Origin: Methyloversatilis universalis FAM5
Lineage (GTDB): Bacteria; Pseudomonadota; Gammaproteobacteria; Burkholderiales; Rhodocyclaceae
Assembly (NCBI RefSeq): GCF_000214035.2
Contig: NZ_AFHG01000042.1
Span: forward strand, 1 to 64,000
Direction of reading: 5' to 3'
DNA: 64,000 nucleotides
The notes below the pieces were generated by a model, which made no database searches, was not told where the DNA came from, and saw only the letters and a list, made by a program, of their open reading frames with translations. How positions within the stretch are numbered: position 1 is the first letter of the stretch; each line of letters opens with the position of its first letter. Position numbers and translations under genes: made by a program. Shown here in pieces: positions 20,301 through 28,042 of the stretch.

Positions 20301-22373
20301 GAAGCGCCAGTAGTACTGCCGCTCTTCCCTGAACAGCCGCATATTGGCCTTGTCGATGGGCGCGAAAGCGCCATCCGGCAGGAAGCGGCCGATCTCGAAT
20401 TCGGCCAGCGACGACTCGCGCGCGACGTCGCGCTCGAACAGCGGGCGCACCGCGACCAGCGCCGGCGCCGGCCACCAGGCGCGCTCGACCGAACGCACCA
20501 CCGGGCGGCCGCCGGATTCGAGCAGCGAGAACGCCACCCGCAGCGACAGCGGTGACTTCGCGCTGCCGGCGTCATACGGCACCTCGACCTTCGCGGCGCC
20601 GCGGTCATCGAGCGCGCTTTCTTCCAGTTCGCGCCGGCCCTTCACGCTGTCATCGGCGAAGTCACCGAATATGAAGCCCGGCTTCTTCTGCGGCAGCGCG
20701 AAGCGCAGCCGCTCGACCGCCAGCGCGGCCAGCAGCCGGTTGCCGGCGGCCGGTGCGCCGTACAGGTAGTCGCCCTGCACGCCGATGTCGAAGGGCGCGC
20801 CTTCGGTCAGCACCCGTTCGTCCGACTTCAGCGTGAGCTTCATGCGCTCGGGCAGGAATTCCTCGACCCGGAAGCGCATCAGCGCATCCGGCTTTTTCGC
20901 GGCCGGATCGGCCCGCAGTTCCAGCATCCAGCTGCCGGTCTGGGCGTCCGCCGGAATGGCGATCGGCTGCCGGTAATAGCCGGGCTGTTCGGCCGACGGC
21001 TTCCATACGCGCTGGCTCACGGTGCGGCCGTCCGGCCGCTTCAGCGTGGCGCTGACCGGCAATGCCGCGATGGCGCGACCGTCGGCGTCGCGCGCCAGCA
21101 GCGACACCTCGAACTGCTCGCCCGGCCGGTACAGGTCGCGGCCACTCCAGGCGAACAGCTTCGTCTGTGCCGGCAGCAGGCCGGCAGTGTCGAATTCGGA
21201 CAGGTCCAGCGCCGCTTCGGCCAGCGACACCACCGACATTTCGCGGCCGCGCCGGGCGATCACCAGCTGGGCGTTGGCCGGTACCGCGTCGAAGGCGGCG
21301 CGGCCGTCGCCGTCACCCTTCAGCGCGCCCACCCGCTTGCCGTCACCATCCAGCAGTTCGAACTCGACGCCGTCGAGCGCGCGACCGGATTTCAGCGAGG
21401 TGGCGAAGGCGTCGATGCGGCTGCCGTTGCGGTGCAGATGCAGGCCAATGTCGCTGACGTGGAAATAGGTGGTCTGATAGTCACCGGCAAAACTGCCAGG
21501 CGCGCGCATGACCGCGATATAGACGCCGGGCTCCTGCAGTTCCCTGATCTTCTCGACCGGCAGGAAGGTGACGTGACGGCGGTCCTTCTTGTCGTCGGTC
21601 AGGAAGCGGCCGATATAGACGCTGGTCGACAGATCCTTGAACTGGTCCAGATACCAGCCCGAGGTGCGGCCGCGCAGATCGACGCCGCCGCCGTCGTAGT
21701 ACTCGCCCTCGTCATATTCGCCCTCGCCGCCCTCCTCGCCTTCGGCCGGCGCATTGCGGCGTATGCCATACACCTTGTCGAGAAAGGCCGGCAGCTGGGC
21801 CGGTTCGACCCGCAGGAACTCGACATCGACTTCCGGCGTATTGACCGTGACCACGGGCAGGCCGCCGTTCTGGCCGGCCGGCAGCACGGTGCCGCGGCTG
21901 GCGAAGAAATGCGCCGGCGGCATGTCGTCCACCGCGGTGTCGCACTGATGGGCGGCCGCCAGCTTTTCGCCGGAGCGCGTGGTCACGCCGGTGGCGATAT
22001 CGATGCGATAGCGGTGTTTCGGCAGCACGCCATTGAAATAGGCGACCCGCGGGTTGTCGCCGATCACCCAGCCGCCGGCCACCTTGTCCGCCGCGTCGCG
22101 ACCGCCTTCGGTCTCGCCCAGATCGGTCACCTTCATCAGCTCGGTCAGCGACTGCCGTCCGGCCAGCGGCCGCGAAAAAGTGACCGCCAGCGCCGGCCCG
22201 CCGTCGCGGCTGCGTGCCGTGCAGCCCATGACCGCGAATGGCGTGGACGGATCGTCGCCCACCGCCGCGATGCCCGGCCCGCCCGCATCGCGCCCGAACT
22301 GCCACCAGGCGCCTGCACCCGCGGCCGCCACGGCCAGCGCCGCCACCCAACCGATCACCGCTTTGTTCGCCAT
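17334..22373 (-). CDS. Bacterial alpha-2-macroglobulin with thioester motif
   Basis: A 1679-aa envelope protein of the YfhM/ECAM type. It traps proteases in the periplasm through a bait region and a reactive thioester. The thioester motif Cys-Ala-Glu-Gln starts at Cys1187 (YPYGCAEQTVSSAW). Repeated MG-type beta domains precede it and an alpha-helical thioester domain follows. The N-terminus (AVIGWVAALAVAAAGAGAWW) is a membrane anchor without a lipobox Cys, unlike the E. coli lipoprotein. A short acidic insert (EEGGEGEYDEGEYYDGGG) near residue 205 is unusual. Length is close to the family norm. The start is ambiguous between 22373 and 22394. pbpC, the usual genomic partner, lies 4 kb downstream on the same strand. 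Confidence 0.93.
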   Translation of the reverse strand: MANKAVIGWVAALAVAAAGAGAWWQFGRDAGGPGIAAVGDDPSTPFAVMGCTARSRDGGPALAVTFSRPLAGRQSLTELMKVTDLGETEGGRDAADKVAGGWVIGDNPRVAYFNGVLPKHRYRIDIATGVTTRSGEKLAAAHQCDTAVDDMPPAHFFASRGTVLPAGQNGGLPVVTVNTPEVDVEFLRVEPAQLPAFLDKVYGIRRNAPAEGEEGGEGEYDEGEYYDGGGVDLRGRTSGWYLDQFKDLSTSVYIGRFLTDDKKDRRHVTFLPVEKIRELQEPGVYIAVMRAPGSFAGDYQTTYFHVSDIGLHLHRNGSRIDAFATSLKSGRALDGVEFELLDGDGKRVGALKGDGDGRAAFDAVPANAQLVIARRGREMSVVSLAEAALDLSEFDTAGLLPAQTKLFAWSGRDLYRPGEQFEVSLLARDADGRAIAALPVSATLKRPDGRTVSQRVWKPSAEQPGYYRQPIAIPADAQTGSWMLELRADPAAKKPDALMRFRVEEFLPERMKLTLKSDERVLTEGAPFDIGVQGDYLYGAPAAGNRLLAALAVERLRFALPQKKPGFIFGDFADDSVKGRRELEESALDDRGAAKVEVPYDAGSAKSPLSLRVAFSLLESGGRPVVRSVERAWWPAPALVAVRPLFERDVARESSLAEFEIGRFLPDGAFAPIDKANMRLFREERQYYWRFDDQRGWHSGFSENDELVDSRSVALKAQAKVGFPVTWGRYRLEIDDPQSRLTMRYRFYAGWGAQDNEALGNRPDRVQVKLEGAPYRAGDTVRATVTPPHDGDALVLVEGDRVLWAKRVKVSASGTAIEVPLDKSWNRHDLYLSVIAFRPGSEGSRVTPARALGLAHLPLAREDRRLKVALDAPAKVEPETKTTVKVKVDGAAGQAAWVTLSAVDQGILNITKFPTPDPFAYFFGRQRYAADLLDLYGRLIEKMDGSRGRLKWGGDAGMRDSQSMPKKVKLVDLFSGPVKLDDKGEAAITLALPDFNGSLRLMAVASTPERYGHGERELTVAAPIVAELATPRFIAPGDRATVALDVTNLTESPQQIRLTLSAESPARIADGGRTLTLAPKQRETLRFDAEAVEAEGLARLKLVLDASGGAKPLHIEREAALQVTPPVALERTALRIKVEPGARQVIDAALLEKFWPASATLAVSASSSPPLNIRESVRGLLRYPYGCAEQTVSSAWPHVIVDDAYAKELGLKPYSRAERAAMVEGAIGRLAGMQGAAGGMTMWGGGEYEHWITAYVGGFLIDAKAAGFTVPESFQKKMGDWMLKEFQLAPSQMPRLPAQVGTQPGQMDLLRGAHLRFANAAHLGYVLAREQRAPLATLRLLHDEHRQLAKSPLALAHLGLALKLMGDEARARVALDEALARPYGLRGNDSEYEWLGDYGSPLRDRAMLYALLARHEVKLDRAANLLFELSNDTAKRRWLSTQEQIAMVMAGRAAGLGAGKPWSLTLEGGEAYKGEKPALLPLDAAAARKGAALTNTGEAPLYVEVEGAGYPKVAPPVDNGLGSAQRTLFEADGRPWGGRALKVGDLMLVRVEVRPTRRADDALVVDRLPAGLEIENQNLSQGPQASEFALQLPGGQTLRVMDTLTDNRVKHREYRDDRFVAAVKLDAAPMNLIYMVRVVTPGRYSVPGTFVEDMYRPELRIVGERGAPLDVVDSVAGRR

Positions 22374-22718
22374 CGAGCATCGCCCGTTTGTCATGACCGG
22401 TCGGGATTATCGCCGCATCGCGCAGGATTGGGGTGTGCCCGGCGGGCGCAGCGACGCAGCGCGATTCGGCCCTGAAATGGAGACGGCGCGTGATCAAATG
22501 CCGATCGCGGCGAGGGCGCCGCTCCCACAGGGTCTCGGCGACGCACTGGGCGGGTTTCGTGGGGGCGGCGGATCAACGGTCTCTCGTAGCAGGATCCCCG
22601 CCTCCACAGGGGGCGCGCGTCGACCCGCACCCCTGAAATGAAAGCCCCGGCTTGCACAGGCATGGACGCCCGCACGCCGCGCCGTTATGCTGCGCGCCCT
22701 GACGAATCAGTGACTTGC
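22374..22718. other. Divergent intergenic region with REP-like repeats
   Basis: This 345-bp gap separates the divergent alpha-2-macroglobulin gene and the 305-aa hypothetical gene. It holds an inverted REP-like copy (22504-22529) and a second, looser pair between 22559 and 22608. Promoters for both genes must lie here, but I see no convincing -35/-10 pair. Confidence 0.5.
22504..22608. repeat. REP-like cluster
   Basis: An inverted copy of the family core, ATCGCGGCGAGGGCGCCGCT followed by CCCACA, occupies 22504-22529. It is followed by GTGGGGGCGGCGGATC (22559-22574) facing GATCCCCGCCTCCACA (22593-22608). The first copy is nearly identical to the inverted copy at 16253. Confidence 0.65.
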
Positions 22719-23636
22719 ATGATGACCACCGTTCATATTCTCGGTGCGCGGCTGGAATCGGCCGCGCCGGCGCTGCGCGCGACGCTGTCCGATCTGCTGG
22801 CCCGGCTGTACGCGCGCGACGGCGCTCTGCCGGCGGAACGCCTGAAGGCACTGGTGGTGAGCGACGACGTGGCGCCCGCCGCCGAAGGGCAGACCGAAGT
22901 CCCGCCGCTGGTGCGCAGCGACGACGCGGACGGCTGCACGCTCACGCTGGCCGCCCCCTATGTGGAACAGGCGCTGGGCGGCGAAACCGACCAGCTGCTG
23001 CAGCTGGTGCATCTGATCCACCGCGAACTGTGGCGCGGCGAACTGGCGCGCGAAGCGGCAGTGGCCGCACCGGCCGACGCGCTCGCGGCGCAGTTCTCGC
23101 CCATCGTCGCCCGCATGTTCGACGAATACCGCGCCAACCGCGCCAGCGCCTGGTCGCTGCCGAACAATGCCGACCTGCTGCTGCCGCACCTGCTCGGCCT
23201 GCTGGAAGAACTGCCCGCCGCCTGCGACCGCGCCCGCGCCGAGTATCGCATCGACGGCAATCTCGACGCGCTGGCCGGGCTGTCGATGGCGCGGCTGGCA
23301 CTGCTGATGCAGACCACCGCCTTCAGCCTGGGCTATCTCGCCGGCCTGGGCCGCTCCGCCGCCGACATCGCGCCCGAACTGAAGGCCGGCCTGGATGCCT
23401 CCATACTCGGCCGCGAATGGCCGCGCATCGCTGCACTGCTGGCCGGTGCGTCCGCCAGCGAGGGCGAGGCGCGCGCGCTGCAGCTGGACATGCTGCGCAC
23501 CCGGGTGATCGCGGTACTGGCCGCAATGGGTCTGCAGGCGCGCACCGGCGACGACGGCACGGTGTGGATGGACGTGGCCGACGCCTCTCCCGAAGCGACC
23601 GCCGCCGCGGTCGCCCGCCTCGGCACACTGCACTGA
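22719..23636 (+). CDS. Hypothetical protein, 305 aa
   Basis: I do not recognise this family. The protein has no clear signal peptide or membrane helix and is strongly helical and Ala/Leu-rich. Segments LLQLVHLIHRELWRGELARE, IVARMFDEYRANRASAW and LSMARLALLMQTTAFSLGYL suggest a helical bundle. The start at 22719 (ATGATG) was taken because the upstream frame contains unlikely sequence and two stops' worth of basic low-complexity residues; a ribosome-binding site is weak. It is divergent from the alpha-2-macroglobulin operon and lies upstream of the two N-acyltransferase genes on the same strand, 297 bp away, so operon membership is unlikely. Confidence 0.6.
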   Translation: MMTTVHILGARLESAAPALRATLSDLLARLYARDGALPAERLKALVVSDDVAPAAEGQTEVPPLVRSDDADGCTLTLAAPYVEQALGGETDQLLQLVHLIHRELWRGELAREAAVAAPADALAAQFSPIVARMFDEYRANRASAWSLPNNADLLLPHLLGLLEELPAACDRARAEYRIDGNLDALAGLSMARLALLMQTTAFSLGYLAGLGRSAADIAPELKAGLDASILGREWPRIAALLAGASASEGEARALQLDMLRTRVIAVLAAMGLQARTGDDGTVWMDVADASPEATAAAVARLGTLH

Positions 23637-23933
23637 CACTGAGCTGTCCTGCGGGCGCGGCGACCGGCCCCGGCCAGCCTCGCCCGGATTGCCCGGGCGA
23701 CCCCGCCATGCGCAACAGCGTCGGCCGATACCGGGGCCGGGCGGCTCCGTGCCGCTTACCGGATGGCGGCGGACCGGCGGTACCTTGCGTCCGCCGGTGA
23801 AACGAAAGCTTCAAATCGGCATCAAGCGCATGCAATGCGCCGCCTTCAGCCTGCAGGCGCAGCAAGGAAACCGGTCACGAATGCCCGGAACTTTGCCGAA
23901 CGTTGCAAATGAACCGAGCGAGGCCGCCTGCCC

Positions 23934-24599
23934 ATGTCCCCCCGTCTGCGCCACGACGCCGCGAACGATCCGCGTTTCCAGCCCTTTCCCCTGCACCGTG
24001 CCCGGCCGCGGGTCGGCCCCACGACGGACACCGGACCGGCCGCCCCTCTGCCCGCCATCCATTACCTGATCGCCTCGACCGACGAGGAACTGGCCGCGGC
24101 CCAGACCCTGGTACAGGCCTGTTACGGACGACGCGGCTACGACGCCGGCCGGGCCGCCTTCCAGACCGGCGAAACCACGCTGCTGGCGCGGATCGGTGAC
24201 CGGGTGATCGGCACCCTGACCGTGCGCTGCGGCACCCGGGTGCGCCTGCAGGCCGAAGCCGGCTTCGCCGAGCACGTGGGCGCTCTGCGTCGACAGGGCC
24301 GGCGGCTGGTGGAGTACACGCGCTTCGCCATCGACCGTGACTGGTCCGGCCGGCACGATCTGGCCGCCGAACTGATACGCCGCGCCCTGCTGCTGGGACG
24401 GGTCGCCCTCGGCGCGACAGACTGCGTGATCGAGGTGAATCCGCGCCACATGCGCTACTACCAGCGCCAGTTCGGCTTCACCGTACAGGGCCCCGAGCGC
24501 ACCTGCAGCCGGGTCGGCGCGCCCGCACGTCTGCTGCATCTGGACATGGCCGTGCCGCCGACCTGCATCGCGCACGATCACGGACCACGTCTGCACTGA
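23934..24599 (+). CDS. FeeM-like N-acyl amino acid synthase, copy 1
   Basis: A 221-aa GNAT-fold protein resembling the catalytic core of FeeM, the enzyme that joins a fatty acyl group from acyl carrier protein to an amino acid. Key segments are the N-terminal YLIASTDEELAAAQTLVQAC, the central LVEYTRFAIDRDW, then VALGATDCVIEVNPRHMRYY and RQFGFTVQGPERTCSRVGAP near the C-terminus. It has a 41-residue N-terminal extension that copy 2 lacks. A close paralogue follows 107 bp downstream. Products would be long-chain N-acyl amino acids, used as signals, surfactants or membrane lipids. The exact substrate cannot be told from the sequence. Confidence 0.75.
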   Translation: MSPRLRHDAANDPRFQPFPLHRARPRVGPTTDTGPAAPLPAIHYLIASTDEELAAAQTLVQACYGRRGYDAGRAAFQTGETTLLARIGDRVIGTLTVRCGTRVRLQAEAGFAEHVGALRRQGRRLVEYTRFAIDRDWSGRHDLAAELIRRALLLGRVALGATDCVIEVNPRHMRYYQRQFGFTVQGPERTCSRVGAPARLLHLDMAVPPTCIAHDHGPRLH

Positions 24600-24706
24600 A
24601 CGCGGGGGATCATCGGACACACCGCGTGGACACGGTGGCCCGGTTTTACGAATGCGGTTACTATGCGTGGGATTATTTCCCTCTAACAGTATCCCACCTC
24701 CCCTGC

Positions 24707-25291
24707 ATGACGACCTTTTGCGCAGCCGACCGCATCGAATACCTGATCGCCTCGCAGCAGGATGAACTGCTGGCGGCACGCCGCCTGGTCCAGACCTGTT
24801 ACGGCCGGCGCGGCTACGACACCCCGCACGCGGACACGCAGCCGGGTGAAAGCACGCTGCTCGCCCGCATCGGCAATCAGGTCATCGGCACCGTCACCGT
24901 GCGCTGCGCGAGCCGCGTGCGACTGCAGGCGGAAGCAGGCTTTGCCGAGCACGTGAGCGAACTGCTCCGGCAGGGACGCCGTCTGGTGGAATACACCCGC
25001 TTCGCCATCGACCGCGCCTGGGCTGGCCGCCACGATGTGGCCGCCGAACTGATACGCCGTGCGCTGCTGCTCGGGCGCATGGCGCTGGGGGCGACTGACT
25101 GCGTGATCGAGGTAAATCCGCGCCATATGCGCTATTACCAGCGGCAGTTCGGATTCAACGTACGCGGCCCGGAGCGGACCTGCGAACGGGTGGGCGCCCC
25201 GGCCCGTCTGCTGCACCTCGATCTGGAAGATATGCCGCACTGCGTTGCCCGCGAGCCGGCCGGCGCGCTGAGGCCCGGCCTCGCCTGCTGA
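24707..25291 (+). CDS. FeeM-like N-acyl amino acid synthase, copy 2
   Basis: A 194-aa paralogue of the preceding gene. By eye about three quarters of the shared 170 residues are identical, including EYLIASQQDELLAARRLVQT, LVEYTRFAIDRAW, ALGATDCVIEVNPRHMRYYQ and FNVRGPERTCERVGAPARLL. The two differ mainly at the ends, and the C-terminus here is longer (AREPAGALRPGLAC). The ATG at 24707 matches the paralogue's conserved start, but a GTG at 24626 would extend it by 27 residues; neither has a good ribosome-binding site. Tandem duplication with drift at the termini suggests different partners or regulation. Confidence 0.73.
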   Translation: MTTFCAADRIEYLIASQQDELLAARRLVQTCYGRRGYDTPHADTQPGESTLLARIGNQVIGTVTVRCASRVRLQAEAGFAEHVSELLRQGRRLVEYTRFAIDRAWAGRHDVAAELIRRALLLGRMALGATDCVIEVNPRHMRYYQRQFGFNVRGPERTCERVGAPARLLHLDLEDMPHCVAREPAGALRPGLAC

Positions 25292-25317
25292 AAGGCGCTG
25301 CCGCCCGGGTTCCCGGT

Positions 25318-27273
25318 TCAGCGAGGCGGGCTGCCGTTGCGGTCCGGCAGCGGCAGCTGCTCCACAGCGACCGCTGCGCCCTGCACCGCCCGTATGCCAA
25401 GTCCGTACAGGCCCTCGAACGCCTCGACGTGTTCCACCGCGACCGCCACCGGCGTGATCGCCAGCGTGGCCGCAATGCCGGCCAGCGACTGCACGTAGGC
25501 ACCGGAATCCGGATTCAGCAGCGCTTCGCGGGTGAGTGTGACCGAGAACTTCACATGGGCCGGACGCAGCCTGCGCAGCAGCTGCAGCGCATTGGCGTGC
25601 AGGCCGAAATGCTTGATGCCGAGCGCCAGCCCGCGCGATTGTGCCAGCTGGGCGAACGCTTCGGCGGCATCGACATCGCCGAGCAGCGCGGATTCCGGGA
25701 ATTCCAGAATGAGCGTGCCGACGCGGTCGTCGTGCCGGTAGCCGCGCACCCAGCGCAGGATGTCGGCGTCGGTCAGCGTGGCCGCGCCCACATTGACCAC
25801 CGTGGCCAGACCGTCACGCCGGCTGCGCGCCTGTTCCAGCGCACGCATCAGACAGGCACTGTCGAGCGCGGCCGCCACCCGGGCCTCGCCTGCATAGCTG
25901 ATGTACTCGGCGGCACGGATGAGCCGGTCGCCGGCGTCCAGAGCGGCGCGCAATTCGACATGCAGCGGTGATGCAAGGCCGGTCGGCGTGAGCCCGTGGG
26001 TAGCCTGGGTGGCGAAAGCGATATGGCCGCCGCGTATCAGTTCGCGCACCTGGATGCGCAGGCTGCCGGCGCCGGTTTCGGCCTCGCGCGCGTGCGCCAT
26101 GACCGGCGTGGTGCCAGTTTCGATCCGCCACTGATGCAGGGCGCGATCCGCCGCCGCCAGCCAGCCGCCGGCATCGATGTCGGTACCGGCACCGTCCGCC
26201 GCACCGGCGCGCCAGGCATAGGCCTGACCGGAACCGGCCGCGCTGGCCAGACTGTCCAGCCGGACCAGCAGCGCGGCCAGCGCATCGCGCGTGCCCGCTT
26301 CGTCGTCGTCGAACAGCATCGCGAAACACGCGCCCTCGACCCGGCCGCTCAGCACCACGTGGTCGAGCGCCTGCATGAAACCGGCGGATTCGGCCAGCAG
26401 ATCATCCACCGTGTCGCGGCCATACAGGTGGTTCAGGTCCTCCAGACCTTCCACCCGCAGCAGGGCCAGCCAGCCGCTGCGTTCGCCGGCTTCGATGCGC
26501 GCCTCGAGTGCGGCGCGGAAGGCGCGGCGGTTGGGCAGGCCGGTCAGTTCATCGACCAGCGCCTGATCGCGGAACTGCTGCGCCCTGCCCGCTTCGCTCT
26601 CCAGCGCGCCGGCCATGGCGGTGAGCATGCGGTTGAAGGCGCCGACCAGCGGCTGCAGTTCGACCGGCATGCGGGCCTCGTCGATCGGCATGAACTTGCG
26701 CGAAGCGGCCGCGACCGCCGAGCGCTGTACCCGCCGCAGCGGCCGCAGACCCCAGCGCAGCGCCATCAGGCCAAGTACGCTGGCGGCTGCCAGACCGCCG
26801 CCCATCCACAGCATCAGGGTTTCGGCGATGGACCACAGCTGCAGCTGTGCCCAGTGAGGATGCGGCTCGACCTGCACGCTGCCGGCGATGCGCCAGCCGT
26901 GCATGATGTCCGAGGTCTGCGGACCGGCCGCCAGCGGCAGCAGATCGATGAACCACTGCGGCGCGCCGCCGGGCAGGCGCGCCGGCGCCTGACGCGACGC
27001 GATGACCGCGCCTTTCGCGTCGCGCACTTCGATGCGGCGCAGATAGCTCTGGTCGAACACCGGCTCGACCAGGCTTTCGGCGTTCTGCAGCGCCGGCTCA
27101 CCGCCGGCGGTCAGCGCCACGGTCAGCGACAGCGCGATCGCCTGCGCCTGGCTGGCCATCTGCGCCTCGACCCGGTCGCGCGACACCCACAGCGCTGTCG
27201 CCAGCGCAGCGGCAAAGGCCAGCACGCCGACACCGAGCAGCGCGGCCAGCAGACGCATGCGCAGGCTGTTCAT
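25318..27273 (-). CDS. lapD: LapD-like c-di-GMP receptor with degenerate GGDEF and EAL domains
   Basis: A 651-aa inner-membrane protein. Two membrane helices (near residues 5-28 and 155-180) flank a periplasmic LapD/MoxY-type output domain. A HAMP-like segment follows, then a GGDEF domain and an EAL domain. GGDEF keeps DELTGLPNRRAF but its active motif is replaced (RVEGACFAMLF). EAL lacks the catalytic EAL and has KHFG where DDFG is expected. It should therefore bind c-di-GMP rather than make or cut it. In Pseudomonas, LapD holds the protease LapG inactive when c-di-GMP is high. Its ATG overlaps the stop of lapG, supporting that pairing. Confidence 0.88.
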   Translation of the reverse strand: MNSLRMRLLAALLGVGVLAFAAALATALWVSRDRVEAQMASQAQAIALSLTVALTAGGEPALQNAESLVEPVFDQSYLRRIEVRDAKGAVIASRQAPARLPGGAPQWFIDLLPLAAGPQTSDIMHGWRIAGSVQVEPHPHWAQLQLWSIAETLMLWMGGGLAAASVLGLMALRWGLRPLRRVQRSAVAAASRKFMPIDEARMPVELQPLVGAFNRMLTAMAGALESEAGRAQQFRDQALVDELTGLPNRRAFRAALEARIEAGERSGWLALLRVEGLEDLNHLYGRDTVDDLLAESAGFMQALDHVVLSGRVEGACFAMLFDDDEAGTRDALAALLVRLDSLASAAGSGQAYAWRAGAADGAGTDIDAGGWLAAADRALHQWRIETGTTPVMAHAREAETGAGSLRIQVRELIRGGHIAFATQATHGLTPTGLASPLHVELRAALDAGDRLIRAAEYISYAGEARVAAALDSACLMRALEQARSRRDGLATVVNVGAATLTDADILRWVRGYRHDDRVGTLILEFPESALLGDVDAAEAFAQLAQSRGLALGIKHFGLHANALQLLRRLRPAHVKFSVTLTREALLNPDSGAYVQSLAGIAATLAITPVAVAVEHVEAFEGLYGLGIRAVQGAAVAVEQLPLPDRNGSPPR

Positions 27274-27974
27274 CCGCGCACCTCGGCATCCACCCGGTCC
27301 AGCAGTTCGCGCCACTTGCGCAGCTGCTGCGGCGATCCGAGTTCGCGGTCGCCACCGGTCTGCACCTTCCACACGCGGTCGTCATTGAAGCTGTACACCG
27401 GGGTCAGATCCGGCCGTTCGCGTGCGGGCAGAAAGCGCTTCTCCAGATTGTCGAGCACCCACGGTTCTGCGCCCGGCTCCGGGTAGTAGGCCAGCACCAT
27501 GTGATTTTCCAGCCGGCCCTGACGCAGCAGGCGCACATAGGTGATGCGCAGCTTGTCGGCCGGCATGCCCAGTTCGCGCAACGCGAAATACTTGGCCAGC
27601 GAATAGTCCTCGCAGTCACCGGCGGCGATCGCGGTGAATTCCGCCGGCGTCGCCCAGTAGTCGTCGGACTGCCACAGCTGCGGGTCGGTCACGTAGCGGG
27701 CGCGGTTGGCGATCTGATTGATGCGCTCGACCCGCACCGCCTCGTCGGCGATCTTCAAAGCCCCGTTCAGCGCTTCGGCCAGCTCGGCCAGGCGCGGCCC
27801 CGCCTTGTCGCCGAAGCGGGCGGTCATCTTCTGCTGCAGATCAGCGCGCACGGTGAGCAGGTAACCCTGATAGGAAAACGCCAGCGCCTGCGACGCCAGC
27901 ACGGCGAACGCGGCACAGGCCAGCAGGCGTGTGCGGTTCGGCAAGACGGCAGTGATGGAGGGCAGGCAGCGCAT
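27270..27974 (-). CDS. lapG: LapG-like periplasmic cysteine protease
   Basis: A 234-aa bacterial transglutaminase-like cysteine proteinase. The hydrophobic N-terminus (LLACAAFAVLASQALAF) exports it to the periplasm. The catalytic triad is Cys121 (GDCEDYSLAKY), His158 (ENHMVLAYY) and Asp175 (VLDNL). Known LapG proteins clip a double Ala from a large surface adhesin to release cells from a biofilm, unless sequestered by LapD. The gene overlaps lapD by 4 bp and is transcribed first. No LapA-type adhesin or type I secretion genes lie in this window, so the substrate must be encoded elsewhere. Confidence 0.9.
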   Translation of the reverse strand: MRCLPSITAVLPNRTRLLACAAFAVLASQALAFSYQGYLLTVRADLQQKMTARFGDKAGPRLAELAEALNGALKIADEAVRVERINQIANRARYVTDPQLWQSDDYWATPAEFTAIAAGDCEDYSLAKYFALRELGMPADKLRITYVRLLRQGRLENHMVLAYYPEPGAEPWVLDNLEKRFLPARERPDLTPVYSFNDDRVWKVQTGGDRELGSPQQLRKWRELLDRVDAEVRG

Positions 27975-28042
27975 GGCGGGCAGACACGGTCAGGATCCCC
28001 GTTAACGGTCGTCGGCCGGTGGCCCTTGATGGGCCTTCGGCT

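Noticed and set aside
16857-20555. A very long plus-strand open frame opposite the alpha-2-macroglobulin and Cys-rich genes
   Set aside because: Its translation is His/Arg/Gln-rich low-complexity sequence typical of the antisense of GC-rich coding DNA. The minus strand encodes a clear full-length macroglobulin with a thioester motif.
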